A DNA stretch of 64,000 nt from the NCBI GenBank assembly GCA_002102555.1, contig MCFL01000088.1, positions 1 through 64,000 on the forward strand. The letters run 5' to 3'. Under the pieces are notes generated by a model that was not told where the DNA came from, did not search any database, and saw nothing but the letters and a program-made list of their open reading frames with translations. This DNA comes from Catenaria anguillulae PL171. Its lineage: Eukaryota; Blastocladiomycota; Blastocladiomycetes; Blastocladiales; Catenariaceae. Below, piece after piece: positions 30,463-41,849 of this stretch (position 1 is the stretch's first letter; the number at the start of each line of letters is the position of its first letter). Both the position numbers and the translations under genes were made by a program.

Positions 30463-33400
30463 ATGATCATCCCACATCAACGCAGTGCACTGGGCCTGCA
30501 CCCGCCGTTGAAGAGCCCGCCGACCATAGCCTTTTGGATCGTTGCTCTTGCGGTCCTTTTAATAGCTACATTCCACGTCCAAGTTGCGCAAGCTGTCACA
30601 TACAACATATCCGTGAATCTACCGATCTTGACGGGTGGGAAACGCGATGCGAATATGGCACTCTTCATTCGCGCCAATGCCGAAGCGACTTTGGCTGGCA
30701 TTGATCCGACGGGCCAGCATTCGTTCAACCTCGTCTACTACTCGACCAATGGAACAGCTAGAAATGCCACGTTGGCGACTCAAGCAGCAATTGCGGAACA
30801 CAATGTGGTTGGAGTCATCGGTGATCGAACCTCAACGCTCACGATTCCAATGGTCCTGATCGGGTCAAAGACATATACTTGGTTTTGCTCTGGTGGATCC
30901 ACATCCGTGTTGCTCTCTGACAAGGTACGTTCTCGTTGATGAACGCAAAGGGGTTGGTTGTGCGACTCATTACTTTTCGCTACAGTCGTTGTACTTCAAT
31001 TTCATGAGAACAATCCCGCAGGTCTGTCTTGAACCGTGCTCGCGAGTGATGCTGGTGAGTCAAAGATTGACAACGTCAGATCTTAACAGGATTCAATACA
31101 AGGCGAGTTCATGGCGGGCTTTGTCTACGCAATGGGATATCGAACGGTGTCCGTCATCAGCTCTGCCGAGGTCTATGGGGCATCGGGTACACTTTGCATT
31201 CGACTATTTCTTTGAATTGATGCCAGTGCTCTCAAGGTTTTCTGATCTTTTGGACGAATGGCAGTGTCAACGACGTTCATCACGACTGCCGAAAGGCTTG
31301 GAATCACTATTCTCGTGAACCAAGTTTTTCAAACAAGCAGCACCAACTACTCCCTTCCTCTCAAAGCTATCGAAGAATCGGGCTCTCGCATTATTATCGG
31401 ATGCATTTTGAGCGATTTCTCACTTCAGCTGCTTCGCCAGGCAAAGTAAGTTCTTTGGTCCCCTCAGATGAGCCAACCTGATTTGACGTACTGCTAATTC
31501 ACTTTCATGCTTCATTTTTCTCAAGGGCGGCGGGATTGATTGGTCCCAACTACGTTTGGGTGATGCCACACGCCATCAGCGGTTACTCGACAATTGCGAC
31601 TCAACAAGCTGATCGGGAACTCGCCAACGGATTGCTTTACGTCTTCCCAAAGGAGGAGTCACTCAATGCGGGGTACAATGGTACAGTTCGTCGATTTTCT
31701 GTTTACTACAGGCGATCACTGACGTGATGTTTGATTGTCGCGCGGCAGGGTCTCTGCAGCGCTTCAACCAAAGGTATCCAGGTGAGCCCATTCCCCCACT
31801 GAGTTTCTACTATCTAGACTGTCTTACGACGTTGGCCAAGGGCATCTTGAGGGTATGAGCTTGCCTCCATCTTGGGTTGCTCGTGTGGTTGATCAACAAA
31901 CAAACTTGTGCAGATTGCCGGTGACAGTGGTCCATCTGCGGTGCTCGACCGCAGCTATTACCCGGACCTCAACAAATACTTTCTTCATCCATTTGTTGGA
32001 GTGTCGGGCGACGTCGTATTCGATGATCAAGGCAATCGTATTGTGTACGCTGTTGCCTCGGTGCCTGCCTGTGATGTTTGCCCATGTCTCACATCACATG
32101 TGTCAACAAATCGCGGATCTCACAGCCCATTTCAAGTCTTCAACTTCTGGAATGGGACTGCAAAGGCCGTGTATGACGTCCTCCCAGACCTTTCTGTCCG
32201 TCAAATAGCACCCATCCGCTTTTTTTCTGGGACTTCGGACGTGCCGGCCGAAATGCCCGACCGAGACTTGCTTTATGTCGCGTGGTTGAGCCCACTTGGA
32301 ATTGCCCTCGTGGTCGCAAATGCTCTGACATTGCTCGCCATTGTGACAGCGTGGGCATACCTTTTCGCTAATCATTCAAAACCCACCGTCAAACCGCTCA
32401 GTTTCCCGTTCTTGAGCATCATCTCGCTGGGCTGCGCGTGCGTGCTCATGAGCAACATCGCTTCGTTTGGAATTCCTACATTGGCAACTTGTCAGACAAG
32501 ATTGGTATTGTTTTCAAGTGGCATTACCATGGTTCTCACAAGCTGCGCCATGAAGGCCTTCCGGATTTGGACCATTTTCACCTCGCAAGTGCTCCTTTCA
32601 AACAAGCTGCTTCGGACGTCGGGCATGATGAGCATGACCGCTGCCATTCTTGTCGGTCAACTCGCGCTGCTCGCAATTTGGGGCGGCATATCTCCACAGC
32701 GGCCCATACGGGTGGCCACCAAGGCCTTCATTTCCTACAGTTGTGCGAGCATCGACCGAACTGTCAATAGCGTTTTTGTCAGCGTGATCTGTGTCTATAA
32801 TGCCGTCCTTTTGAGCGCAATCATTCTATTTTCGTACAGGGTACATATTGATTTTTGCATCATGCGTTTCCTTCTTGCTCGTTTCCGTCAGCAATTGCCC
32901 ATGACACTTGCAATTGTTGTGCATTGTGGCAGACGCGAAATGTTCCCAGCACATTCTCTGAATCGACATGGAACTTCAACACAGCTCAAATGATTGCCGT
33001 CATCTCGCCTCTGGTCGGTTGTTTGGCGCTTTTTGACTTTGGATCTTCTACGGCTACGTTAGTTGCCATTGCCGTCAAGCAAGTCGTCATTCTTGTACGC
33101 TTTTCGGGGACACGTGGTAACTTTCCGCGCCTTGCAATGGACTCACCAGCTCCTGTCAACACTGTAGCTCACGACTATCGTCGTATTTGGGGCTCTCATT
33201 GGACGCATTGCACTTGTCACATATGTCGTCAACTCGCAAACCGGCAGTACAACGGGCAGCAAAGTAGGTCCTCCTGCAAAAAATGCTCGACGTCTGACTC
33301 CTGATCCTGTCGGCCGCCATTCTGCTCACTCAAATTCGGGGCCAGGACAAAAAGGCGTGTCATCTGCAGGCACCGAGGTACGTCCAAACTTTTTGGTCAA

Positions 33401-34024
33401 GACCGAGGATTTCCTCTCACAGATCATTGTGTATGTCGGGCAGGTTGCCGTGTCGAAATTGCGTGGAGTGTTCCCTGTTTCTGCGCTTGGCTCCCTTCGC
33501 GTCAAGTGGGCGCACCAGGAGGTGTGGCTGTCGTTAGACGATGGTCCGGCAATGCCATCATTTGTAAGGTGCTCTTTGCCATCAAGCTTACCGTTGTGAA
33601 TTCAACAGGCCTGCTTGGCATTATCCCAACAACAGCAAGCGTTGCCGCCGCATCCCAAGATCAAGCTCCCGCCAGCTCCCATTCGCTCGTTCATAAATCT
33701 CAGGCCGCGAGCGTCACCGGCAAAGTGCTTCGCCTCTCCACCATGCGCTATAACCCGGATCCGTCGAATCAAACAAACTGCATTGAAGTCATCACCAGCG
33801 GCGCGGGATACGTGATTCAATTCACCTCGCCCGGAGAAAGAAGCGACTGGGTCAACTGCTTGACCCGTGCAGGGGCAGTGGTTCAGAACAGCCACAGGCC
33901 GTCATCTGCTGCCGGCGCACACAGTTCGAATCACGCCGCTGATGGAGTCGGTGTTGGCGATGCTTCGACCTTTGCCGTGTCGACTGTTGCAAACAAGGGT
34001 AGCGCAACACCGGGGTCGGCTTGA
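30463..34024 (+). CDS. Class C (GABA-B-like) G-protein-coupled receptor with a C-terminal PH-like domain
   Basis: Twelve exons: 30463-30924, 30986-31021, 31090-31186, 31265-31445, 31526-31680, 31749-31852, 31914-32044, 32126-32840, 32933-33094, 33168-33377, 33423-33543 and 33609-34024. They give 929 residues with all junction phases consistent. A hydrophobic N-terminal segment (about 22-44) is followed by a bilobed type-1 periplasmic-binding ligand domain (about 45-430). It includes AEHNVVGVIGDRTST, GEFMAGFVYAMGYRTVSVI, ITTAERLGI and GDVVFDDQGNRI. Seven membrane segments (about 436-700) start with LSPLGIALVVANALTLLAIV and PLSFPFLSIISLGCACVLMS. After a Pro/Ser linker comes a PH-like module (about 752-860) ending with YVIQFTSPGERSDWVNCL. 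The receptor should sense a small extracellular ligand and signal through G proteins. The PH-like tail suggests lipid or partner binding. Exons 2 and 11 were fixed by phase. Confidence 0.85.
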
Positions 34025-34226
34025 GAATCGCGGCTTTCGTCTCATTACAAGCGAAGGAGGGAATATGGGAGTATATAGGAGTGGGTCAAGAAAGAGCAGC
34101 TAGTTTCAGCAAAGCAGTCGTGTTACATGTCAACGCATCGTGCCTCATATAGAACCATTTTCAGTGGAACAGGCCGTTTGGAATCAATAGCGTAGAGGAT
34201 CACATCGATATGGCAAAGCAAACACC

Positions 34227-35601
34227 TCACACGGCAGCCTTGGCCGCCCCTGCTCCACTCGCCTCATTCAATGCCGTATTGGACGCGCTCTGCGGCAAAC
34301 CACCCGGCACAGCCCCACCTCCGACCACTGTCCCACTTGAAGTTGGCGCATTCTTTGACTCCAACGCGCTTGTCACCGCCTTGATTCCACCCAAGTATGC
34401 CCACCGCGGCATGGGCCACACCTGCTGGTCGTCCATAGCCGTGACATACTCAAGAGCCAGCGGGTTTGCGCCCTCGGGATCAAAAACAGCCAGCCAATCG
34501 CGAGCCGTCGGCAATCCGGAATCAGCAACCAAGTTTAGGAGTACACCAACAGGCGGAATGTACGATTCGCCCGTTGCATTGCCCAGCATGCCAGAGGTGA
34601 GAACTTGGTCAAGGAAGGATTTGAGGTCGGATTTGGACACACTGGCAAGGCGCGTTCCCAGTTGAACGAGGCCGCGCGAAACGCGTGAAGCAGATGTGAT
34701 TGTCGAAAGGTCGACGAGGTCGTCAGGTGACTTGATGACACCGCCTGGCGTGGAAACCGACCGTTGCTGCTGCATCTGCTGCTGTTGCTGAAGCTGCTGC
34801 TGTTGTTGTTGTTGCTGAAGCTCTGCGGCCGCGATTTCCGTTGCTGCTAACGTGATGGGATCAATTGCTGCAGTGGCCGCTCCTCCACGGGCAGTGGATG
34901 CATTGGCAGCAGCCTTGCTGGGGTCGATGACACGAGAAACCCAGAAAGGAAAAACTCGTTGGACGTCGTCTTGCATAGAGATGAGGCGCGAGGCCGAAAA
35001 GATGGGATCAGGTTTACCAAGGAGGCTGGATGAGTCTTGTCCATCGGCTGGTACAACCGTTCCGGAATTCGTTGGAGCCTTCTTTGTATTAGATGCGGTA
35101 TTCGGGTGACAGGTATCATCCAGATCGCGCAGATAGGCCATGATGACATCGCGTGGGCCTTCGACGAGGTGCCAAGCAACCGATGGCAGAACGACAAGCA
35201 CACCCGAAACAGCCTTTGTGTCCGACTGCAACGACTTGAAGAGAGATTGATAGTGAGCTACAGCATAGTCGAGGAGCAAGACTCGTCAGTCAGACGTATC
35301 GCAATGCCTTCGCGGGAATCAGGGTTGCGAGCATATGCGTACAAGAAATGACTTGTGGCGATACGGTCAGCGAGTTGGGTAACAGCTGGCTGACCACGAC
35401 TGCCCGGTACACAAAGATTCGGGCGCTGTTGTTGTCCATTAAGATCCGCTCGAGGCGATTGGCTGGCTGAGTTGGTTCCTCTTGCCCCGCACCGTGATCG
35501 ATTCCGGAGGGATCGTTCCCAGCAGCGAGCAGCTGGCCGAGGGAGGCCGCTGGGCCAGCGGCAGTTGGATTGGGACCGGAGGCTGGTTGTGGTTGTGCCA
35601 T
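34227..35601 (-). CDS. BLUF/TEX47-like protein with a polyglutamine tract
   Basis: Exons 35601-35343 and 35257-34227 give 429 residues; the phase-1 join restores VSPQVISSHYQSLFKSL. The first half contains RIFVYRAVVVSQLLP, then SGVLVVLPSVAWHLVEGP, then DVIMAYLRDLDD. This spacing resembles the ferredoxin-like BLUF fold (G.LL...f...LEG...v...L..i..D) and the animal TEX47 family. A polyGln stretch with Leu and Met interruptions lies at about 228-250. The C-terminal half is helical, then Gly/Ala-rich. No flavin-binding residues could be confirmed, so photoreception is not claimed. An upstream in-frame ATG at 35691 exists in AT-richer sequence. The gene is divergent from HIS6 with about 250 bases between starts. 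Confidence 0.6.
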
Positions 35602-35847
35602 GCTAAGATTTGCCTGATCAATGTGCTTTGACTCTTGCACTGTCGTCTGTCGTATACGTTCGCGGACGAAGTGCCTTTTCCACTTTGTCATACGGTTGCT
35701 CTGGGAAAGAAGAACAACCCATGGCTAGACGCGATCGACCTTCACTTGGCCGTCGATCCTACCTTTCGGAATAATGTCCGGCGGGCTTCATGACCAATCC
35801 GTGCCAATTCGTTCCGGAGCTCTTTCAGCACACAAGCGCAAACAACA

Positions 35848-36654
35848 ATGAATCCAAGACGATCCACCCAATTCCGCCCGTGCATTGATTTGCACTCGGG
35901 CCTTGTCAAGCAAATCGTCGGCGGCACGCTCACGACCACGGCGACAGATACGCCGGCCACCAACTTCACGTCCAATCTCCCAGCGGCGCACTATGCTTCG
36001 CTTTACCGCCAACACAGTCTGCATGGCGGGCACGTCATTATGCTGGGGCCGGGCAACAAGGACGCTGCGCGCGAAGCACTCGCTGCGTGGCCCGACGCGC
36101 TGCAAATCGGCGGAGGCATTTCCTTGGACAATGCGCAGGAATGGATCGATGCGGGTGCCAGCAAGGTCATTGTAACCAGCTGGCTGTTTCCAGATGCCAA
36201 GTTTGACGAGCAGCGGTTGAATGCGCTTGTGGAGCAAGTTGGCAAGGATCGTGTGGTGGTCGACCTGAGCTGTCGGAAACGAGCAAATGCGAATGGCGAA
36301 TGGGAGTGGGTGGTGGCCATGGACAAGTGGACCAGGCTGACCGACATGTCCATCAACAAGGATTCGCTGACCATGCTCGCGCAATACTGTTGCGAGTTTT
36401 TGATTCACGCTGCGGATGTTGAGGGACTGTGCCAAGGCATCGACGAAGAGCTGGTCAAGGCGCTCGGAGAGTGGACTCCGATCCCGTGTACGTATGCGGG
36501 TGGTGGGCGCACGTTGGCCGACTTGGAATTGGTGGATCGACTCAGTGATGGCAAGGTTGACTTGACGATTGGCAGCGCCTTAGACATTTTCGGTGGGAAG
36601 GGTGTGACTTTGGCGGAATGTGTGGAGTGGAACAAGTCGCACCCAAGGTTTTGA
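35848..36654 (+). CDS. HIS6: Phosphoribosylformimino-AICAR ribotide isomerase (histidine biosynthesis)
   Basis: 268 residues, one exon. It follows the eukaryotic His6 pattern: [18 protein letters not shown] at the N-terminus with the catalytic Asp in the CIDLH motif, [16 protein letters not shown], then [20 protein letters not shown] (phosphate-binding), [25 protein letters not shown] with the second catalytic Asp, YAGGGRTL, and [12 protein letters not shown]. The enzyme is a TIM barrel that performs the fourth step of histidine synthesis, an Amadori rearrangement of ProFAR to PRFAR, in the cytosol. Length is close to yeast His6 (261). No oddities. Confidence 0.95.
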   Translation: MNPRRSTQFRPCIDLHSGLVKQIVGGTLTTTATDTPATNFTSNLPAAHYASLYRQHSLHGGHVIMLGPGNKDAAREALAAWPDALQIGGGISLDNAQEWIDAGASKVIVTSWLFPDAKFDEQRLNALVEQVGKDRVVVDLSCRKRANANGEWEWVVAMDKWTRLTDMSINKDSLTMLAQYCCEFLIHAADVEGLCQGIDEELVKALGEWTPIPCTYAGGGRTLADLELVDRLSDGKVDLTIGSALDIFGGKGVTLAECVEWNKSHPRF

Positions 36655-36821
36655 TTTGAAGCCCCGAATGAAGCATCAGTCGTGCTATTCCCCTGTTCAA
36701 TGTAGTACTAGTATTCAAAAAGGTATCTGTCTGCCTTCTGAGAGTGTCCGCGACTTGCACTTGGTTGGGACACATCATCGCTTGTCGTCCCGGCCCCTGG
36801 TCTTCCCAGTGTTTCGCCATC

Positions 36822-37510
36822 ATGACTTCCAGCGCCTCGCGCGCAACTCCGTTCTCTATACTGCCCTGTGAGCTGCTGGCCGACACGTTTTCGCTTGCTC
36901 TGCAGCGCTCCGCATTGCAGACACGAGCAAAGCAGTCCCCAAGATTATCGAGCGATCGCCTCACATTCACTGGTCATGGTCTCACCATGTCGTCTTGCAT
37001 TCCGAACTCATTTCCGTCCTAGTCGGCGGGGCACTGGCTGATATCACCGAAGAGTGCCCCAGTTATCCCGACATAATCCAGATCTCTTCTCGCCTCATGA
37101 CCTTTCTTCAGTCAAGATGACTGGAACGTCTCCGACTTAGCGGTGTCCACCAAAAGAGTATCTGTTTGATGAATCGTACATTGACTGGCCATTTTCTGCC
37201 AAAGGCCGTTTCAACGGGACATTTCCTCGAGTCGGGCGGATTGGCAGCATCAGCTCAAGGATTTGTATGAGGTCGACCAAGACGTCGTCATTCGGAATGG
37301 CGCTGGACTCTGTTGCGCATTTTAGCTTGCCATCTGCCTTCGCCTCGCACAGCAATGTCGGCCATTTCAACTCACCATCTCTGATCTTGGCCACATCATC
37401 TCCAACATGACCAGGGTTGCCATCGATTGTGCAAAGTTATTGACTGGGGCTGTTGAGGTCCAGAGCGAAGAAGCTCAGGCTGCTCTCGTTGCTTTATTCA
37501 TTGAGCAGTC
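36822..37510 (+). pseudogene. Decayed F-box-like gene, relative of the gene at 14533
   Basis: From an ATG at 36822 the frame gives FSILPCELLADTFSLALQRS, which parallels FSILATEILVDIISLAHPRS of the intact gene at 14533, and stops at 37022. The next conserved block continues in another frame (HWSWSHHVVLHSELISVLVGG), ending at a TGA near 37118. Further downstream a third frame carries FQLTISDLGHIISNMTRVAI and a Leu/Ala-rich helix up to about 37510. At least two frameshifts and a stop separate the pieces, and no splice sites reconnect them. Confidence 0.6.
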
Positions 37511-37947
37511 ATCCTTATTGAGCCTCTGCCATGTGGGTGAATCTGGGATGTGTCGCATGCGAATTCATTCGCGTGTTTGACCGCTTTCTCACCTCCACAC
37601 CCACTTACATCATTCCTTGCACGCATGTAGCCTTGAAGGGGGAGTTTTATGTGTCTTAGCCCAACCCTCCTTGTCGAGAAACCCGTTATGGTCTTCGTGA
37701 CTTGATAGGGGACGAGCAAAAGGAGAGTCTCCGTAATGCCCCTGTGGGGTTCTCATTCTGTGTTTCATTCACCTGAACTTTACTGGCTCGTCGTTGCTTC
37801 CTGTATGCAGTTGACGTGAGAGAGCAAGAATCAATCAAAATGTGCTCGGGAATTGATGTTTTTGTGGAAACAACAGGCAACAGAAAAGGCACGCATCGAT
37901 CGTACTGCACAAAAATTGACTCAACAACAAAAGCACAGGCAACAGAT
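37511..37947. other. Intergenic stretch between the F-box remnant and eIF3g
   Basis: About 440 bases, AT-rich, holding the eIF3g 3' UTR. No gene or repeat is visible. Confidence 0.4.
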
Positions 37948-38945
37948 TTACTTGGGGGGCCGGGGCTTGGAGTGCTCGCAAGTCAAAATCAAGTTGGCAT
38001 AACCATAGCCGTTCAACCTCGACACTGCGGCCTCGGCCTCGGTATACGTGGAGAAATTGACAAACGCAAAGCCCTTGCACGTGCCGTCGTCGTGCTTGGC
38101 CAAGTAGGACCTGGCAATGCGGCCAAACGGCTGGGCCAAATCCACCAAGTCCTGGTCCGACATTTCCTCGGGCAAGTTTGCAATCCGCACGGGGAACGAG
38201 TCGTCCATGCGCCGCGGCATCATGCGTCCACCGGCCGCCTCTGCATCCGCCGCACTGCCGCCGGCCGCCATGGCGGCGCGCACAGAGGGAGGCACGTAGC
38301 GACTGCCGCCAGCACCGGCCGCCGATCCGGCGCCCAGACCCGACGATGAAGACGGACCGTCGTCCGACGCGCCTTGCGTGGCCTCTTGCAGCGATTGGAT
38401 AATGTCCTTGGAGGGGCATTCCTTGGACCAATGGGGTCCACCGCAGAAACGGCACTTGATGGTCGAGTCCTTGAGCGCGCGCTGCGCGGTTTGGACCATG
38501 GTTTCGGGGGCGTCGAGCTCGTCTGGGTGCATGGCGAGCTTGAGGGGGAACTCGGTGTCGAGACGGGTGGGCTGGAAGGTCGGGTCCTCCTTGAGGTAGT
38601 TGAGACCAAATTTGACCCAGTTTTTGCGGCGCTCCTCAATGGCGCGCTTGGACTGCTCGATATCGCGGCCGATCTTGAGCGTGCGCTTAACTTGGACGAC
38701 CTGGTTGTCGGCGTTGGTCTTGTAGTAGGTGTGGGTGTAGGTGCCGTTCTTGTGCACGTGCACAGACGGGAGGGGGAGGTCTGTGAAACGTGCAGAATGT
38801 GGTCTGTGTTAATCAGACATATTCTCTCGCCCATGATGACGAAGGACATGTTGTTGGATTGGGCCGTCCGAATCGAATCGAATCGAATCGAATCGAGGGC
38901 AGCATTCATGGGGATGGATACATTGCACTTACCTTGGGCGGTCAT
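37948..38945 (-). CDS. TIF35: Translation initiation factor eIF3 subunit g
   Basis: Exons 38945-38933 and 38780-37948 give 281 residues. A zinc knuckle (CRFCGGPHWSKEC, about 110-122) and RYVPPSVRAAM are typical of the family. The C-terminal RRM (about 198-275) has RIANLPEEMSDQDL (RNP2 side) and CKGFAFVNFSTYTEAEAAV (RNP1). The conserved N-terminal stretch NQVVQVKRTLKIGRD...RRKNWVKFG matches eIF3g. The protein helps scanning and reinitiation on the 40S subunit. The predicted first exon codes for only MTAQ plus one base, so the acidic, Trp-containing arm present in human and yeast eIF3g is missing. A further upstream exon may have been overlooked. The intron holds an (AATCG)5 tract. Confidence 0.92.
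38871..38895. repeat. (AATCG)5 pentanucleotide repeat
   Basis: Five perfect AATCG units within the first intron of the eIF3g gene. Simple repeat with no coding role. Confidence 0.9.
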
Positions 38946-39342
38946 TTTGGCGCGGTACTCGAGGTTGCCTTGGATAATACCGTGACCACGGCAACGGCAG
39001 CTCTGGGCCGTGGGCTCATGGACGAGTGGGCAGTGTGGCGGCCATGTTGTGCTTGTTGTGCTTGGCTCGCGTGGTGTCACGTGAGCAGTGGGGATCCCTT
39101 AGCCCTGGCTCCTGGCTCCCTTCGCCGCCCTTCTTCTCGAGCCCCAGCCGTGCTGACTGTAGAGCAGGCTCGCAATCGCAACCAATCCATGCACGTCAGC
39201 GAATGAGTCAGACTCTCAGCAAACTCGATTCATTCAATCATTCAAATTGCAGGCGGCCCCCGTCACCCCATCACCACGACATCATCTCCCCACGCGTATC
39301 ATTTTCCTCACTGATCGACGACCCTTTTTCCAAAGAGCCAAC

Positions 39343-40689
39343 ATGCGTCTCACACTCGCCACCGAAACGGGCGACATCCACACGGTCGATGTCCCTGCCG
39401 ACATGTCAATCGCCGACCTGGCTGCCCTTGCAGCATCTTCCTTCCCCGGCATCACGCGCAACGGCACGCTCGTCCCAACGCTCAAGTGCAACGGTCGCGA
39501 TTTGCCCGGATCTCCGCAAACGCTCATGCAAGCTGGTATCAAGAACGACGACCTGATTGTTGTCGTTCGACCAGCAGCTCCACCAGCTGCTGCCGGAGCG
39601 GCCGTGCGGCCGACGCGTCCTGGTGCGCCAATGGCCATGGGCGGCGCTGCGGGCGCTGGGCAGCAGCAACAGACTCCTGCGCAAATGCAGGCCGCCGTCA
39701 ATCAGTTCTTTGCCAGCATGCAGCAAATGATGGCGGCAAACAACACGCCCGAGGGCCGAGCCGAGATGGAGCGCCGGAGGCAACTGGCAGAAAAGTGCGC
39801 CACTTCCTACTTTTGCATCCTTGTTGCTTCTGCCTGCGCATTGGGCTTTGCTTGCTGACCTCTGAATGTTACTGGGTACCGTGTGCGTGACAGGCAGCGC
39901 GCAATCGACGAGAATCTGGCCATCGCCATGGAACATACGCCCGAGGCGTTTGGCCGCGTCATCATGCTGTACATTGACGGCAAAGTCAACGGCCATCCCA
40001 TCAAGGCCTTTGTCGACTCTGGCGCACAATCAACCATCATGTCGCACAAGCTCGCGCAAGCCTGTGGCCTGGACCACCTCATCGACGACCGTTTTGCTGG
40101 GATGGCACAAGGTGTTGGCACGGCCAAGATTCTCGGTCGCGTGCACGCTGCACAGCTCGAGGTGGGCGGCGGGAGTACGGGCACTCCGCCCTTGTTTCTC
40201 ATGTGTTCGTTTACCATTTTGGAGGCCGACAACAATGGCGTCGATATGCTATTTGGATTGGACATGCTCAAGCGGCACCAAGCGAGTATTGATTTAGCCG
40301 ACAACACGCTCAAGATCCAGGGGCAGAGCATTCCGTTCTTGGCCGAGCACGAGCTGCCCGAGCAAGCAAAGGATCGCGTCAAGGAGGAGCTGGCCAGGGC
40401 AAAGGAGGAGGCCGAGCGAGCTGCACAGGCCGTGTCGTCGCCAACAAGTTCACAACAGCAGGCGGCTGGATCAGCCGCGGCAGGGGCAGCTCCCGCTGTA
40501 CCTTCATCGCCCCGTCCTGTTGCACCGCCTGCGCAGTCGGCCGCACCTGGCACACCAGGCGTGGCGCCGCCAAATGAAGGCGCGATTCAGACACTCATGG
40601 CCATGGGCGTGTCGCGTGCCGAGGCGATTCAGGCATTGATGGCGGCTGGCGGCAGCGTGGATCTCGCAGCATCGCTCTTGTTCAATTGA
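39343..40689 (+). CDS. DDI1: Ubiquitin receptor and aspartyl protease Ddi1
   Basis: Exons 39343-39794 and 39894-40689 give 415 residues. An N-terminal ubiquitin-like domain (about 1-77, [15 protein letters not shown]...[10 protein letters not shown]) is followed by a Gln/Ala/Met-rich linker and a helical segment. The retroviral-like protease fold contains the catalytic DSGAQST at about 192 (one copy per subunit, so it acts as a dimer), and [16 protein letters not shown]-terminal UBA domain (about 375-415) contains [20 protein letters not shown]. Ddi1 brings ubiquitylated proteins to the proteasome and cleaves heavily ubiquitylated substrates. All three domains are intact, including the UBA that some lineages have lost. 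The start follows AGCCAACATG. Confidence 0.95.
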
Positions 40690-40984
40690 GTTGATCGACC
40701 TCTCTTCCCAGCACATTTTTGTACATTTTTCGATTTCCCATTGACTTGTTGGTTTGCTTCACGGCCAAGCTTCGTTTGGTGACTTATTAAATGTATGTAT
40801 GCTTCCATTGCCTTTGCACTGGTTTCGCGGACTTTGTTCATGCAGGTAGAAACACGTCACGTGGTCACGTGCTGGTATGGATGCATTGACATGCTCTCGC
40901 ACAAGGTTGGCATGCGTTTCGAAAGCTGTTCCATTGTATCATTTACATGCAAAATCTTACCTGAGAAACCCACGCAAAAACACC

Positions 40985-41795
40985 ATGAAAAACAAAGCAC
41001 CCACCCCAGGTGTCCCCGAGGCACCGAAATTGCCGAAAACTCTGGCCGAGAAGGAGAGCACGCGCCGCCTCATTGTAGTTCTGTCCGGCGCCATCCTCGA
41101 AACCGTGAAGATTGGCAAGAACAAGGATGCTCGATACCAACTGCTCAACTCTGACGACCACGTCAACCTGCTCAAGAAGCACGGCCGCGACTTTTCGACG
41201 TACCGTCCCGACATCACACACCAATGCCTGTTGACGCTGCTCGATTCGCCGCTCAATAAGGCCGGTCGGTTGCAGGTGTTTATTTCAACCGCAAAGGGTG
41301 TTTTGATTGAGGTGCATCCGTCGGTGCGGATTCCCCGGACGTTCAAGCGATTTGCAGGGTTGATGGTCCAGTTGTTGCACAAATTGTCGGTCAAGTCGGT
41401 GAATGGTGAGGAGCGGCTGCTCAAAGTTATCAAGAACCCAATTACGGACCATTTGCCAACAAATTGCCACAAGATTTGTACGTTTGCTTCGGCCCACTGC
41501 TTTTGTCGCGCCCAAACCACTGCTCCTACTCAGTCTCATTTCGTCCGACCTGCTATCGCGCTTTTTCTCAGGCTTCTCTTACGATGCCACGACCGTCAAA
41601 CTCAGCGACTACGTCCAAACCATTCCGGAAGACAAGTCGCTCTGTGTCTTCATTGGCGCAATGGCTCACGGCGAAGACAACTTTGCGGATCAGTACATCG
41701 ACGACAAGATTGGTGTGTCCGAGTATCCATTGTCCGCATCGGTCGCATGTGGCAAGTTGTGCTGTGCAATGGAGGACATGTGGAACATTTTGTAA
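40985..41795 (+). CDS. EMG1: 18S rRNA pseudouridine methyltransferase Emg1/Nep1
   Basis: Exons 40985-41477 and 41572-41795 give 238 residues. The SPOUT-fold signature is present: [17 protein letters not shown] near the start, [59 protein letters not shown], then the SAM-binding knot region [13 protein letters not shown] and [20 protein letters not shown]. Emg1 N1-methylates the hypermodified pseudouridine in helix 35 of 18S rRNA and is needed for 40S assembly in the nucleolus. Length is similar to yeast (252). The leader between 40690 and 40984 is an ordinary promoter. Confidence 0.95.
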
Positions 41796-41849
41796 TGGAG
41801 AATGCGCTGTTATTGGATCCTTTGATTATAATACAACCTTGTACATACA

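Noticed and set aside
33544-33608. Donor GTAAGG at 33562 for the last GPCR intron
   Set aside because: It puts the last exon in the wrong frame. The donor at 33544 gives a continuous PH-like module.
37137-37394. Minus-strand frame with a plausible-looking 85-residue peptide
   Set aside because: The plus strand of the same stretch carries the F-box-family remnant, so this frame is most likely its shadow.
40012-40035. Retroviral-type protease motif DSGAQ as a sign of a retroelement
   Set aside because: It sits between ubiquitin-like and UBA domains and is the normal Ddi1 protease.
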